NCBI RefSeq assembly: GCF_000188295.1
Contig: NZ_GL831112.1
Coordinates: 1,009,576 to 1,036,329 of the forward strand
Reading direction: 5' to 3'
DNA length: 26,754 bases
Source of the DNA: Streptococcus vestibularis ATCC 49124
GTDB taxonomy: Bacteria; Bacillota; Bacilli; Lactobacillales; Streptococcaceae
The first letter of the stretch is position 1; every line of letters begins with the position of its first letter. This document shows positions 14,104-22,847 of the stretch, piece by piece. The translations under genes were made by a program, and so were the position numbers. Below the pieces are notes generated by a model. The model was given only the letters and a program-made list of their open reading frames with translations. It was not told the DNA's origin and did not search any database.

Positions 14104-15780
14104 TTAGTAAAATTCATCTGGCAAGATAGTTTCGCCAAGTTTAATATTATCTTTATAATCAATTGGAACATCAATAAGGACTGGTCCATCTACAGCTTGA
14201 ACCAAGGCTTCTTGAAGCAAGCTAGCAAACTCTTCCTTACTTGTTGCACGATATCCTTTTGCTCCAAAGCTCTCAGCATATTTTACAAAATCAACTGGAC
14301 CAAAGTCAACCCCAGATGAACGACCATACTTCATTTCTTCCTGGAATTCCACCATATTGTAATGACCATCGTTCCAGATAATATGAACAATTGGCAATTT
14401 CAAACGAACTGCCGTTTCCAATTCTTGTGCTGAGAAGAGGAAACCACCGTCACCAGAAACAGAAATGACTTTTGTCTTAGGACGAACCAAAGCTGCAGAG
14501 ATGGCCCACGGAAGAGCAACCCCTAAAGTTTGCATCCCATTTGAGAAAAGCAAATGACGTGGTTCATAAGATTTGAAATAGCGGGCCATCCAAATATAGT
14601 GACTACCAACGTCAACGGTGACTGTCATATCATCTTTGGTTTGGTCTTGCAAAACTTCAATCAAATCTAGCGGATGTACCTTTCCTTCTTCAGGTCGGCG
14701 ATCAAACTTAACATCCTCAACAACGTTATTCTTCAATCCTTTAAGGTATTCAACTGATCCTTCAGGTAATTTGTAGCCCTGAATAGCAGGCAAAAGCAAA
14801 TCTAAAGTTGCTTCTACATTACCAATCAATTCACGTTCTGGCTGGAAGTAAGTATCCACCTCAGCAGGTTCAACATCAATTACGATAATACGTGCTGAAA
14901 TTTCAGCATTCCAGTTACGTGCTTCATACTCAATTGGGTCATAACCAATGGCAATTATCAAGTCCGACTTCTTAAGCAACATGTCCCCCGGTTGGTTACG
15001 GAAAAGACCTACACGACCAAAGAAAGTATCCTCTTCAAGGTCACGTGACACGATACCAGCACCTTGGAAAGTTTCAACAACTGGTAATTTAACATGTTTC
15101 AAAATCTGGCGAATAGAGTAAGTTACAGCTTCTGATGAAGCACCGTTCCCTAAAAGTAAGACTGGCAATACGGCATTTTTAATGGCTTGTGCGAGATAGT
15201 TAATATCAGAAACAGATGCTGAACCAAGTTTTGGATCTGTCATAGGCTTGATAGCCTTAACACTGACCGGAGCATCAGTCACGTCTTGAGGAATTGAAAT
15301 AAAGCTTGCACCCGGTTTCCCTGACTTAGCATGGCGATAGGCATTCGCTACCGTTTCAGAAAGGGTATTAGCATCATGTACTTCAGCAGCATACTTGGTA
15401 ATCGGTTCAAGCATAGCAACGTTATTCATTGATTGATGGGCACGTTTCAAAAGATCTGCACGCTTAACCTGACCACCAATAGCAAGAACAGGATCTCCTT
15501 CATCTGTCGCTGTTACCAAACCAGTAGCCAAATTTGAGACACCTGGACCAGATGTTACCAATACTACACCGGGTTTCCCTGTGATACGTCCAACACCTTG
15601 AGCCATAAAAGCAGCATTTTGCTCATGACGGGCAACAATCAATTCAGGTCCCTTATCTTCCAAAGTATCAAAAACCCTATCGATTTTTGCACCTGGAATC
15701 CCAAAGACATAATCAACATCATGGTTGATCAAACTATCAACCACTAAATCCGCACCATACAATTGCTTTTCTTCTGACAT
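14104..15780 (-). CDS. alsS: Catabolic alpha-acetolactate synthase
   Basis: The 558-aa thiamine-diphosphate enzyme condenses two pyruvates to acetolactate. The TPP-activating Glu lies in [15 protein letters not shown] near residue 55, and the Mg/TPP site is the GDGG...N motif around [13 protein letters not shown] and IIWNDGHYN. It is the catabolic AlsS type: no separate regulatory subunit gene follows, and aldB comes next. I chose ATG 15780, with AAGGA 8 bases upstream; a GTG six bases earlier is too close to that site. The promoter region carries an extended -10 element and six TTGTGA/TCACAA motifs. Pyruvate overflow at low pH or changed redox is the usual setting. Confidence 0.95.
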   Translation of the reverse strand: MSEEKQLYGADLVVDSLINHDVDYVFGIPGAKIDRVFDTLEDKGPELIVARHEQNAAFMAQGVGRITGKPGVVLVTSGPGVSNLATGLVTATDEGDPVLAIGGQVKRADLLKRAHQSMNNVAMLEPITKYAAEVHDANTLSETVANAYRHAKSGKPGASFISIPQDVTDAPVSVKAIKPMTDPKLGSASVSDINYLAQAIKNAVLPVLLLGNGASSEAVTYSIRQILKHVKLPVVETFQGAGIVSRDLEEDTFFGRVGLFRNQPGDMLLKKSDLIIAIGYDPIEYEARNWNAEISARIIVIDVEPAEVDTYFQPERELIGNVEATLDLLLPAIQGYKLPEGSVEYLKGLKNNVVEDVKFDRRPEEGKVHPLDLIEVLQDQTKDDMTVTVDVGSHYIWMARYFKSYEPRHLLFSNGMQTLGVALPWAISAALVRPKTKVISVSGDGGFLFSAQELETAVRLKLPIVHIIWNDGHYNMVEFQEEMKYGRSSGVDFGPVDFVKYAESFGAKGYRATSKEEFASLLQEALVQAVDGPVLIDVPIDYKDNIKLGETILPDEFY

Positions 15781-15833
15781 GAACACAGTCCTTCTGGCCC
15801 TAAAATGATAGAGCCAATTTTCCTTTCAAGTAT

Positions 15834-15965
15834 AAGTCACAAAGTGTCAAAGTCTGCTCATTATTTCACAAACTTGTATCACTTCACAATTCTGTTATCA
15901 TTATAGCACAGTTTTCAGACAATCTTGTGAAAAAAAGATTGTGAAATTTTGAACTTCTATCACAA
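15834..15965 (-). promoter_or_regulatory. alsS promoter region with repeated TTGTGA/TCACAA motifs
   Basis: TATAAT preceded by TGC on the minus strand (plus 15900-15905) forms an extended -10; the -35 is poor. Around it the plus strand shows TCACAA about four times and TTGTGA twice. ACAATCTT-N8-AAGATTGT forms an 8-bp inverted repeat over the expected -35. Half sites of this kind resemble Rex redox-repressor boxes, but the spacing is not the standard TTGTGAAN4TTCACAA. Confidence 0.5.
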
Positions 15966-15992
15966 AAAAAACACCTGATAACCATCAGATGT
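15964..15992 (-). terminator. Terminator after the 113-aa hypothetical gene
   Basis: On the minus strand ACATCTGAT pairs with ATCAGGTGT around GGTT (plus 15971-15992), followed by a run of T. The stem begins directly at the stop codon of the gene. Confidence 0.8.
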
Positions 15993-16334
15993 TCATGTAT
16001 TTTTTACCTTAGCAAACTCTCGATTAAGATAATTTTGCAAGCCTTCAAAAATCTCTATTAACTGGAGATAATTAGACAAGCTTGAGCGACCAGGGATATC
16101 TACGACATCCAAAGAAATGCGTTCCAGGTCTTTTTCATAGAGAATGCGGAAGGATACCACTGCTTGATCAGAAAAATAATTCTCCCCTGCTAAAATAAAA
16201 CACTCATAGATGATGCCAACAGGATTAGCAACCTTCAACTCAATACGAATTGCGCCTAATCTCAAGGCCTCCACTTGCTGAAAACGCTCCAGAATAGCCT
16301 GTCGCTGACTGGGGATAAAACTCATGATATCCAT
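15993..16334 (-). CDS. Hypothetical 113-aa cytoplasmic protein
   Basis: I do not recognise this protein. It is 113 aa, soluble, with no signal peptide. The N-terminus (IPSQRQAILERFQQVEALRL) is predicted helical. A central beta-rich part follows (IRIELKVANPVGIIYECFIL), then a helical C-terminus. The pattern could fit a small alpha/beta domain. The start has an excellent ribosome site (GGAGG, 6 bases before ATG), a TATAAT lies about 30 bases upstream (plus 16364-16369), and a terminator follows immediately. It therefore appears to be an intact single-gene unit between lepA and alsS. There are no neighbours in its unit to suggest a role. Confidence 0.75.
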   Translation of the reverse strand: MDIMSFIPSQRQAILERFQQVEALRLGAIRIELKVANPVGIIYECFILAGENYFSDQAVVSFRILYEKDLERISLDVVDIPGRSSLSNYLQLIEIFEGLQNYLNREFAKVKNT

Positions 16335-16467
16335 AGTGGCCCTCCTAAGATTCCTTTTTGTCTATTATAGCCTAAAGCTGAGAAAAATGCTTGTGATGGG
16401 TTTCCTGATAAGACTAAAAGCCCCATGAATCCTTATCTAGCTTCTTTATATTCTCTAAAGTCCGATT

Positions 16468-16686
16468 TTATAGTGTTATCGTAATATCGTAAGTGGGTTC
16501 TACATGACTAAGTACAACATATTGTTGACGACTAGCAAAAATCTCATTGGAAGTTACCTTATCTGCTTTTAGGGCAGTCTGTAATTCTGCTACATGCTTT
16601 GTATAGCCATTTTCCTAAAAAGAAAAGCATTAGTATAGTCGCAGCATAAATCCTTCCACGCTTTGAGAAGGGAAAGTTTAAAATCA
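16468..16686 (-). pseudogene. Frameshifted small membrane-anchored protein
   Basis: A minus-strand ATG at 16686 starts a short protein with a basic segment (FPFSKRGRIYA) and one hydrophobic helix (ATILMLFFLG). In this frame it stops after about 42 codons. The next frame continues from the same point with a sensible soluble stretch, ENGYTKHVAELQTALKADK, ending QQYVVLSHVEPTYDITITL and a TAA at 16470-16468. Joined, they make a protein of about 70 aa with one N-terminal membrane anchor. The shift lies around the TTTTCTTTTTAGG segment near plus 16614. No parent family is recognised and the ribosome site is weak. It fits other small-indel decay in this window. Confidence 0.4.
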
Positions 16687-16707
16687 TCTTTATTATAACT
16701 TTTTTAC

Positions 16708-16739
16708 AAAAATAGCCAGAACATCACATTCTGACTATT
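16708..16739 (-). terminator. Terminator after lepA
   Basis: AATAGCCAGAA (16711-16721) and TTCTGACTATT (16729-16739) pair with one G-U on the minus strand, followed by TTTTGTAAAAAA. It lies just past the lepA stop codon. Confidence 0.75.
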
Positions 16740-16743
16740 ACTC

Positions 16744-18576
16744 TTATTTCTCATCTTCGTCCATTGAAAGTACTGACAAGAAGGCTTCTTGTGGTACTTC
16801 AACCGAACCGATGGCTTTCATACGTTTCTTACCGGCTTTTTGTTTTTCGAGGAGTTTACGTTTACGTGAAACGTCACCACCATAACATTTTGCCAAGACA
16901 TTTTTACGAAGGGCTTTGATATCTGTACGGGCAACAATTTTTTGACCAATAGCCGCTTGGATAGGCACTTCGAATTGTTGACGTGGAATGATTTTCTTAA
17001 GTTTATCAACGATAAGTTTTCCACGCTCGTAAGCAAATTCCTTGTGAACGATGAAGCTAAGGGCATCGACCTTGTCACCATTAAGGAGAATATCCATTTT
17101 CACCAATTGTGAACGACGATATTCTGACAATTCATAGTCAAAGCTTGCATAACCACGTGTTGATGATTTCAATTTATCAAAGAAATCAAAGACGATTTCG
17201 GCAAGTGGAATCTGATAAATAACATTAACACGATTATCATCGATATATTCCATGGTTTCAAAATCACCACGTTTACGTTGTGCCAACTCCATAACCGCAC
17301 CAACATATTCTTGAGGAACCATGATTTGAGCTTTAACATAAGGCTCTTCGATAGCATCAATGCGTGTAGGATCTGGGAACTCAGATGGGTTAGACACTTC
17401 AAGCATCTCACCGTCAGTAGTGTTAACATGGTAAACTACCGATGGTGCCGTCATGATGAGATCGATGTTAAACTCACGTTCCAAGCGCTCTTGGATAACA
17501 TCCATGTGAAGAAGACCCAAGAAACCACAACGGAAACCAAAACCAAGGGCTTGAGACGTTTCAGGCTCAAATTGGAGACTGGCATCATTCAATTGGAGTT
17601 TTTCAAGTGCCTCACGCAAGTCGTTATATTTATTTGACTCAATTGGATAAAGACCAGCAAATACCATTGGGTTCATTTGCTTATAACCGTGAAGTGGTTC
17701 TGCGGCTGGATTATCTGAAAGTGTCACTGTATCACCGACACGAGTATCCGCAACAGTCTTAATTGAGGCAGCTATATAACCAACATCACCTGTCGCAAGG
17801 TAGTCACGGCCAACAGCTTTAGGGGTGAAAATACCGACCTCAGTAACGTCAAAGGTTTTGCCATTAGACATCATTTGAATCTTATCGCCTGGTTTAACCA
17901 TTCCGTTAACCACACGCACTTGGAGAATGACGCCACGATACGCATCATAAACAGAGTCAAAGATAAGGGCTTGGAGAGGCGCTTCGATATCACCTTGAGG
18001 TGCAGGAACCTTCTCAACGATTTGTTCGAGAATCTCCTCGATACCGATACCAGCTTTAGCTGATGCAAGCACGGCTTCCGAAGCATCTAGTCCGATAACA
18101 TCTTCAACCTCTGTACGCACACGTTCAGGATCTGCAGCTGGAAGGTCGATTTTATTGATAACTGGTAAGATTTCCAAGTCATTATCAAGTGCCAAGTAAA
18201 CATTGGCAAGTGTTTGTGCTTCAATCCCTTGAGCTGCATCTACCACCAAGATAGCACCCTCACAGGCAGCAAGGGAGCGTGATACCTCATAAGTAAAGTC
18301 CACATGTCCCGGTGTGTCGATAAGGTGGAAAATATAAGTCTCGCCGTCTTTAGCTGTGTAGTTAAGCTCAATGGCATTTAGTTTGATAGTGATACCACGT
18401 TCACGCTCGAGGTCCATACTATCAAGGAGTTGCGCCTGCATCTCACGACTTGATACTGTCTCAGTCTTTTCCAAGATACGGTCAGCAAGGGTTGATTTAC
18501 CATGGTCAATATGAGCAATAATCGAGAAGTTACGAATCTTCTCCTGTCGTTGTTTTAATTCTTCAATATTTGGCAT
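16744..18576 (-). CDS. lepA: Elongation factor 4 (LepA), back-translocating GTPase
   Basis: The 610-aa ribosome-associated GTPase has the G1 loop AHIDHGKST (residues 21-29), the DTPGHVDF G3 motif, NKIDLP G4, the EF-G-like domains II, III and V, and the LepA-specific C-terminal domain ending in [20 protein letters not shown]. Length is normal. LepA acts on stalled or mistranslocated ribosomes and aids ribosome assembly. Start ATG has AGGAAAG about 6 bases upstream. A TATAAT lies at plus 18631-18636 with a poor -35, a possible promoter. It stands alone, followed by its own terminator. Confidence 0.97.
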   Translation of the reverse strand: MPNIEELKQRQEKIRNFSIIAHIDHGKSTLADRILEKTETVSSREMQAQLLDSMDLERERGITIKLNAIELNYTAKDGETYIFHLIDTPGHVDFTYEVSRSLAACEGAILVVDAAQGIEAQTLANVYLALDNDLEILPVINKIDLPAADPERVRTEVEDVIGLDASEAVLASAKAGIGIEEILEQIVEKVPAPQGDIEAPLQALIFDSVYDAYRGVILQVRVVNGMVKPGDKIQMMSNGKTFDVTEVGIFTPKAVGRDYLATGDVGYIAASIKTVADTRVGDTVTLSDNPAAEPLHGYKQMNPMVFAGLYPIESNKYNDLREALEKLQLNDASLQFEPETSQALGFGFRCGFLGLLHMDVIQERLEREFNIDLIMTAPSVVYHVNTTDGEMLEVSNPSEFPDPTRIDAIEEPYVKAQIMVPQEYVGAVMELAQRKRGDFETMEYIDDNRVNVIYQIPLAEIVFDFFDKLKSSTRGYASFDYELSEYRRSQLVKMDILLNGDKVDALSFIVHKEFAYERGKLIVDKLKKIIPRQQFEVPIQAAIGQKIVARTDIKALRKNVLAKCYGGDVSRKRKLLEKQKAGKKRMKAIGSVEVPQEAFLSVLSMDEDEK

Positions 18577-18906
18577 TTTTATCTTTCCTAGTTCTTACTT
18601 GTGATTATAAAAAACTAATCGTTACCTTCTATTATACAAAAAAGACAAGCTTTTGCCTATCTCTATTTACCAGATTACATAGGTTATTCATACTTAGTTG
18701 TCTTTTACCAAACATCAAAGGAATTTCTTCTTTTAATGAGTTTATTACTTTAGAAGTAGCTCCATTAGTAACAAAATTCTGAACAATTACAGATTCCCTA
18801 TGCATCTTTACCACTAAACAAAGAATATGTAATATTTTTGTTAAACTTACTAATTAAAATAGAATACAATAATCTTTTTTAGAAACAAATAGTTGAAAGG
18901 ATGTTT
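18577..18906. other. 330-base gap between divergent lepA and ykvI-like gene
   Basis: This gap probably carries both divergent promoters. On the minus side TATAAT is at 18631-18636. On the plus side TTGTTA then TAGAAT with 16 bases between them lies shortly before the ykvI-like gene, as does an alternative TTAAAC / TACAAT pair. A 60-codon minus frame (18632-18814) fills much of it, containing KVINSLKEEIPLMFGKRQLS. It has a weak ribosome site and no family I know, so it may be a gene remnant. No repeat or RNA structure stands out. Confidence 0.4.
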
Positions 18907-20202
18907 ATGTTTAAGAAAATTTTATCAGTAGCACTTGCCTACGTAGGAATCATTGTCGGTGCAGGACTCTCCTCTGGACAGGACCTTATGCAATATTTTG
19001 TTAGCTTTGGATTAGTCGGCTTATTAGGCGTTTTAGTTCTCGCTGTACTAAATGCTTTTTTTGGGAAAATAATCCTTACACTAGGAAGTTATTATCGGTC
19101 TAATGATCATTCTGAAGTATTATCTAAAATAGCTCATCCAATTACCAATAAAATCTTAGACCTATCCCTTATTATTTCTTGTTTTGTTATTGGTTTTGTC
19201 ATGATTGCTGGAGCAGGTTCTAATTTGCATCAGCAGTTTGGTTTTCCTATTTGGATTGGTGCCTTGATTTGTACAGCCCTAGTCATTATCGTCAGTTTTA
19301 TGGACTTTGAGAAAATAACTAATATCATTGGAATATTCACACCAATAATAATTATTATGATACTCATTATTGCTGGTCAAACTTTTATCGGTAAAAGTTA
19401 CAACCTTAACCATCTAGATATGGTTGCTCGTCAACTTACACCCGCAATGCCGAATATTTGGATGGCTGTCATAAATTATTTTGCACTTTGTGTGATGACC
19501 GGTGTATCCATGGCATTTGTACTTGGAGGCTCAATTATGCGAATTGGTGTCGCCAAAAAAAGTGGTACCATTGGAGGTGCTATAGTCGGATTGATTATTG
19601 CTGTTGCATCACTTGTCTTATTCGCTAATGTAGATAGTATAAAAGGTGTCGATATTCCCATGTTAATTTTAGCCAACAGGGTTCATCCATTGTTTGCGTT
19701 TACCTATGCAATTGTAATATTTGGTTTAATATTTAACACTGCCTTTAGTCTTTTTTATGCTCTCGCTAAACGATTTTCAGGTGATAATGTCAAGAAGTTT
19801 CGTATTTACCTGATCACCTCGGTAATAATTGGTTTCATTCTTTCATTTATGGGATTCAAGGAACTTGTTGGACTCATGTATCCAATTTTGGGATATATTG
19901 GAATGATCATGTTATTTGTCTTAACAGTTGCTTGGATGCGAGACAAACAAAATATTAATGAAGAAATGAACTTGCGTCGTCAAATGATTACTCTAATTAA
20001 CAAAAAATTCCATCCTAAAAAAGTTTACTCAAAAAAAGATAAAGAAAAATATAACGCTTTAGGGGAAGAATCAATCATTCAAACAAGTGAATTAAAAAAG
20101 ATATACATGACCTTGTGGAAGATGAAAACAGCTAAAATAACAGTAAAAAAAGTCCAAACCGGTATAGTTTGGGCTTTTTACTTCTTGAAATTATCGTTAT
20201 AG
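18907..20202 (+). CDS. YkvI-like membrane protein with frameshifted C-terminus
   Basis: The protein has about ten membrane helices and matches the YkvI family, a LeuT-fold group of unknown substrate; AYVGIIVGAGLSSGQDLMQYF is its first-helix motif. ATG 18907 is preferred because GAAAGG is 6 bases upstream; ATG 18901 directly abuts that site. The last 35 or so codons are abnormal: they read through a terminator hairpin. With one more A in the A6 run at 20094-20099 the frame would end as KKDIHDLVEDENS at TAA 20133-20135, just before the hairpin. So the hydrophilic tail is probably altered by a single-base deletion, while the membrane core is intact. The gene may still function. Confidence 0.75.
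   Translation: MFKKILSVALAYVGIIVGAGLSSGQDLMQYFVSFGLVGLLGVLVLAVLNAFFGKIILTLGSYYRSNDHSEVLSKIAHPITNKILDLSLIISCFVIGFVMIAGAGSNLHQQFGFPIWIGALICTALVIIVSFMDFEKITNIIGIFTPIIIIMILIIAGQTFIGKSYNLNHLDMVARQLTPAMPNIWMAVINYFALCVMTGVSMAFVLGGSIMRIGVAKKSGTIGGAIVGLIIAVASLVLFANVDSIKGVDIPMLILANRVHPLFAFTYAIVIFGLIFNTAFSLFYALAKRFSGDNVKKFRIYLITSVIIGFILSFMGFKELVGLMYPILGYIGMIMLFVLTVAWMRDKQNINEEMNLRRQMITLINKKFHPKKVYSKKDKEKYNALGEESIIQTSELKKIYMTLWKMKTAKITVKKVQTGIVWAFYFLKLSL
20150..20176. terminator. Bidirectional terminator between convergent genes
   Basis: AAGTCCAAAC (20150-20159) and GTTTGGGCTT (20167-20176) pair around seven bases. The plus strand continues with TTTTACTT. The minus strand continues with TTTTTTTACTG. It serves the ykvI-like gene and the 54-aa gene on the opposite strand. 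Confidence 0.85.
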
Positions 20203-20342
20203 TGCTTATTAATAATAGCTGAACGCTTGTTCTCTATTAAACTACTTGAAAATGAATCTAAGCCAAAGGCTAGTACAACAATTCCCAATAGAAAAAGACT
20301 ATAAAACGGGTGCTCAGCAATATAGTATAAAATGTCTGACAT
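20178..20342 (-). CDS. Small 54-aa single-helix membrane protein
   Basis: A short minus-strand gene begins at ATG 20342 with GGGTGG 6 bases upstream and ends at TAA 20180-20178, directly at the shared terminator. The protein starts MSDILYYIAEHP, has one hydrophobic helix (FYSLFLLGIVVLAFGL, residues 13-28), and a hydrophilic basic tail ending NDNFKK. No family is recognised. The ribosome site, compact fit against the terminator and balanced composition argue that it is real. It overlaps the abnormal readthrough tail of the convergent YkvI-like gene, but not that gene's predicted native end. Small single-helix proteins often modulate larger membrane partners, but no role can be assigned. Confidence 0.6.
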   Translation of the reverse strand: MSDILYYIAEHPFYSLFLLGIVVLAFGLDSFSSSLIENKRSAIINKHYNDNFKK

Positions 20343-20411
20343 AGGAATCCACCCTTAAAACCATAAATATCTATAATTAGATTATCAGAAACATTATTTT
20401 TTATCAAGCAA

Positions 20412-20440
20412 AAAAGAGAGAGCATTTCGCTCTCCCTTTT
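20412..20440 (-). terminator. Terminator after butA
   Basis: AAAAGAGAGAGC (20412-20423) pairs with GCTCTCCCTTTT (20429-20440) around ATTTC. On the minus strand it is followed by a T run just after the butA stop. Confidence 0.85.
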
Positions 20441-20444
20441 AATC

Positions 20445-21275
<831 letters not shown>

Positions 21276-21334
21276 CTAAGTTAGTCAAGTTCTGGCAAAG
21301 TCATTTTCATAGGCTTTGTCTTAACTCAATTAAA

Positions 21335-21363
21335 ATTTTACCACTTTATGAAAGCGTTGTCAA
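21335..21363 (-). promoter_or_regulatory. butA promoter with CcpA cre site
   Basis: On the minus strand TTGACA (plus 21358-21363) and TAAAAT (plus 21335-21340) are 17 bases apart. TGAAAGCGTTGTCA on the plus strand (21349-21362) matches the cre consensus TGWAANCGNTNWCA at every position. It overlaps the -35 and upstream spacer, so CcpA should repress. Confidence 0.85.
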
Positions 21364-21387
21364 TAAATTGTCATGCTTTCTGAAAAC

Positions 21388-21416
21388 AAATAAGATCACT
21401 ACTAGTGACCTTATTT
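21388..21416 (-). terminator. Terminator after the rhodanese gene
   Basis: AAATAAGATCACT (21388-21400) and AGTGACCTTATTT (21404-21416) pair with one G-U on the minus strand, followed by GTTTTC. Confidence 0.75.
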
Positions 21417-21419
21417 CTA

Positions 21420-21713
21420 TTATTTTTCAAACTTAAACCCTAGGGCTTCCATATCATCCAAACCACCTAGATTAGTCACCTTAGTATAGCCTCGCTCTTT
21501 AAGGACTGAGGCAGCAAATTCTGCACGAGGTCCCATTTTACAATAGAGGTAAATGGAAGCGTCTTTTTCAGCTGGAATCTCAGCAGAAAAAAATTGTGTA
21601 TGAGGAATCAAGAGGGCATCCTTAACATGACCTTCTGAATACTCTTCTGGACTTCTGACATCAATTAACAGTCCACCCTTAGCTAAATCAGATTGAATCT
21701 GTACTAAATCCAT
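21420..21713 (-). CDS. Single-domain rhodanese-like sulfurtransferase
   Basis: The 97-aa cytoplasmic protein is a stand-alone rhodanese domain: LIDVRSPEEYSEGHV (residues 16-30) is followed by the active-site loop YCKMGPRAE with the persulfide-forming C58. Length fits the GlpE/PspE class. ATG 21713 starts one base after the ndk stop, so the pair is translationally coupled. A longer in-frame reading inside ndk is a shadow. It probably moves sulfane sulfur, though some small rhodaneses act in stress or detoxification. The coupling with ndk gives no functional clue. Confidence 0.88.
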   Translation of the reverse strand: MDLVQIQSDLAKGGLLIDVRSPEEYSEGHVKDALLIPHTQFFSAEIPAEKDASIYLYCKMGPRAEFAASVLKERGYTKVTNLGGLDDMEALGFKFEK

Positions 21714-21714
21714 C

Positions 21715-22128
21715 TTACTCACCAAACCAAATCTTAATTTCTCGAGCCGCAGATTCTTCTGAATCAGAGCCATGAACAATATTTGGAATCATGTCACCAT
21801 CTGGTGCTGTTGCAAAGTCTCCACGAATCGTTCCAGGAGCAGCATCCCCAGGATTAGTTGCTCCCATCATACCACGCCATGACTTGATAACACCTGGACC
21901 AGACATAATACCAATCACTGATGGACCACTCATCATGAATTCAGAAATACTAGGGAAAAAGGGTTTATCAACCAATTGAGCATAATGTTCTTTAAGACGT
22001 TCTTCGTCAAGCGTCAGCATCTCCATGCGTTCAATAATAAAGCCACGACGTTCAATACGATCAATCACTTGTCCCATCAAGTGTCGTTTTACAGCATCTG
22101 GTTTAATAATAAAAAATGTTTTTTGCAT
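21715..22128 (-). CDS. ndk: Nucleoside diphosphate kinase
   Basis: The 137-aa enzyme balances nucleoside triphosphates through a phosphohistidine. The N-terminus [16 protein letters not shown] is diagnostic, and the active-site histidine is H119 in [12 protein letters not shown]. Length is normal. I chose ATG 22128, preceded by AAGGTTGGG. A TAAAAT with TGG before it (plus 22156-22161) could be an extended -10 promoter. It is transcribed together with the rhodanese gene and is divergent from the metE-like remnant. Confidence 0.96.
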   Translation of the reverse strand: MQKTFFIIKPDAVKRHLMGQVIDRIERRGFIIERMEMLTLDEERLKEHYAQLVDKPFFPSISEFMMSGPSVIGIMSGPGVIKSWRGMMGATNPGDAAPGTIRGDFATAPDGDMIPNIVHGSDSEESAAREIKIWFGE

Positions 22129-22196
22129 GTTCCCAACCTTCATTGTTTTCTTTTCATTTTACCATAGGAAGTGTCATTTTGCAGATCAAAACCTTA

Positions 22197-22213
22197 TATA
22201 TTCTTAAACTATA
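22197..22213 (+). promoter_or_regulatory. MetR/MtaR-like box upstream of the metE-like remnant
   Basis: TATATTCTTAAACTATA matches 14 of 16 defined positions of the streptococcal MetR/MtaR consensus TATAGTTTNAAACTATA as I remember it. It lies about 80 bases upstream of the metE-like start, a normal distance for a LysR-type activator site. Confidence 0.5.
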
Positions 22214-22291
22214 CCCTCAGAAAGAAAATAACGATTTTCAATTGAAATAAAAAGTATTATAGACATAAAATCTTATTTTGAGGTGAATCTT

Positions 22292-22778
22292 ATGACAAAA
22301 TCTAAATTTCAATTAGTTGGTTCTCTCCTTCGTCCTGCGGATCTCCGTAAATACAAGGACGAAATCGAGCACCGTGACAACATCCAGTATCCTTTCTACG
22401 ATGCCCTTCCTGGTCATCAAGAGACTGAAACTGCAAATATTAAGCAAATTGTGGCTGACCAAAAAGCTAACAGTACTGGCATCCTTACTGATGGTGAGTT
22501 TTGGACGTTCTATGTGGCATTTAGGCTTTGTCTGGGGATTTAAAGGAATTGAACGCTATGTTCTAGGACTTTTGTCTTCTAAAACTACTGACCTTGATGA
22601 CGAAGAACGTGTCCTCGATTTGCTTGAAAAAGCGAGTCAAATCCTTCCAAAAGAACGTCTCTTCCTCTCTCACCAATGTGGTTTCGCCTCATGTAACTCA
22701 GGTAATGAGTTGGCAACACCTCAACAATGGGCTCAAATCAAACAAGGTCAAGATATCGCTAAGAAATTCTTTGGTTAA
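22292..22778 (+). pseudogene. MetE-like (YxjG type) methionine synthase remnant
   Basis: The gene starts normally (GAGGTG 6 bases before ATG 22292) and encodes the N-terminus of a cobalamin-independent methionine synthase-related protein. Near 22498-22501 a TTTT run replaces an expected TTT: one frame ends in DGEF and the next gives GRSMWHLGFVWGFKGIERY. The text then jumps directly to the C-terminal family block VLGLLSSKTTDL and HQCGFAS, ending at TAA 22776-22778. About 160 codons remain of roughly 370-380, so the central barrel is deleted. It cannot be active, despite an intact start, terminator and regulatory box. Confidence 0.85.
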
Positions 22779-22809
22779 TTGATATTTCTATTCGCTCCTC
22801 TCTAAAACG

Positions 22810-22838
22810 AAAAGCCTTCACTCTTGTGAGGGCTTTTT
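22810..22838. terminator. Shared terminator of metE-like remnant and trmFO
   Basis: AAAGCCTTCAC (22811-22821) and GTGAGGGCTTT (22826-22836) pair around TCTT, with T runs on the plus strand and TTTTCGTTTT on the minus strand. It serves the two convergent genes. Confidence 0.8.
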
Positions 22839-22847
22839 ATGTTCGCA

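Noticed and set aside
18632..18814. 60-codon minus-strand ORF between lepA and the ykvI-like gene
   Set aside because: Weak start signals, no family recognised and overlap with the likely lepA promoter; mentioned only in the gap description.
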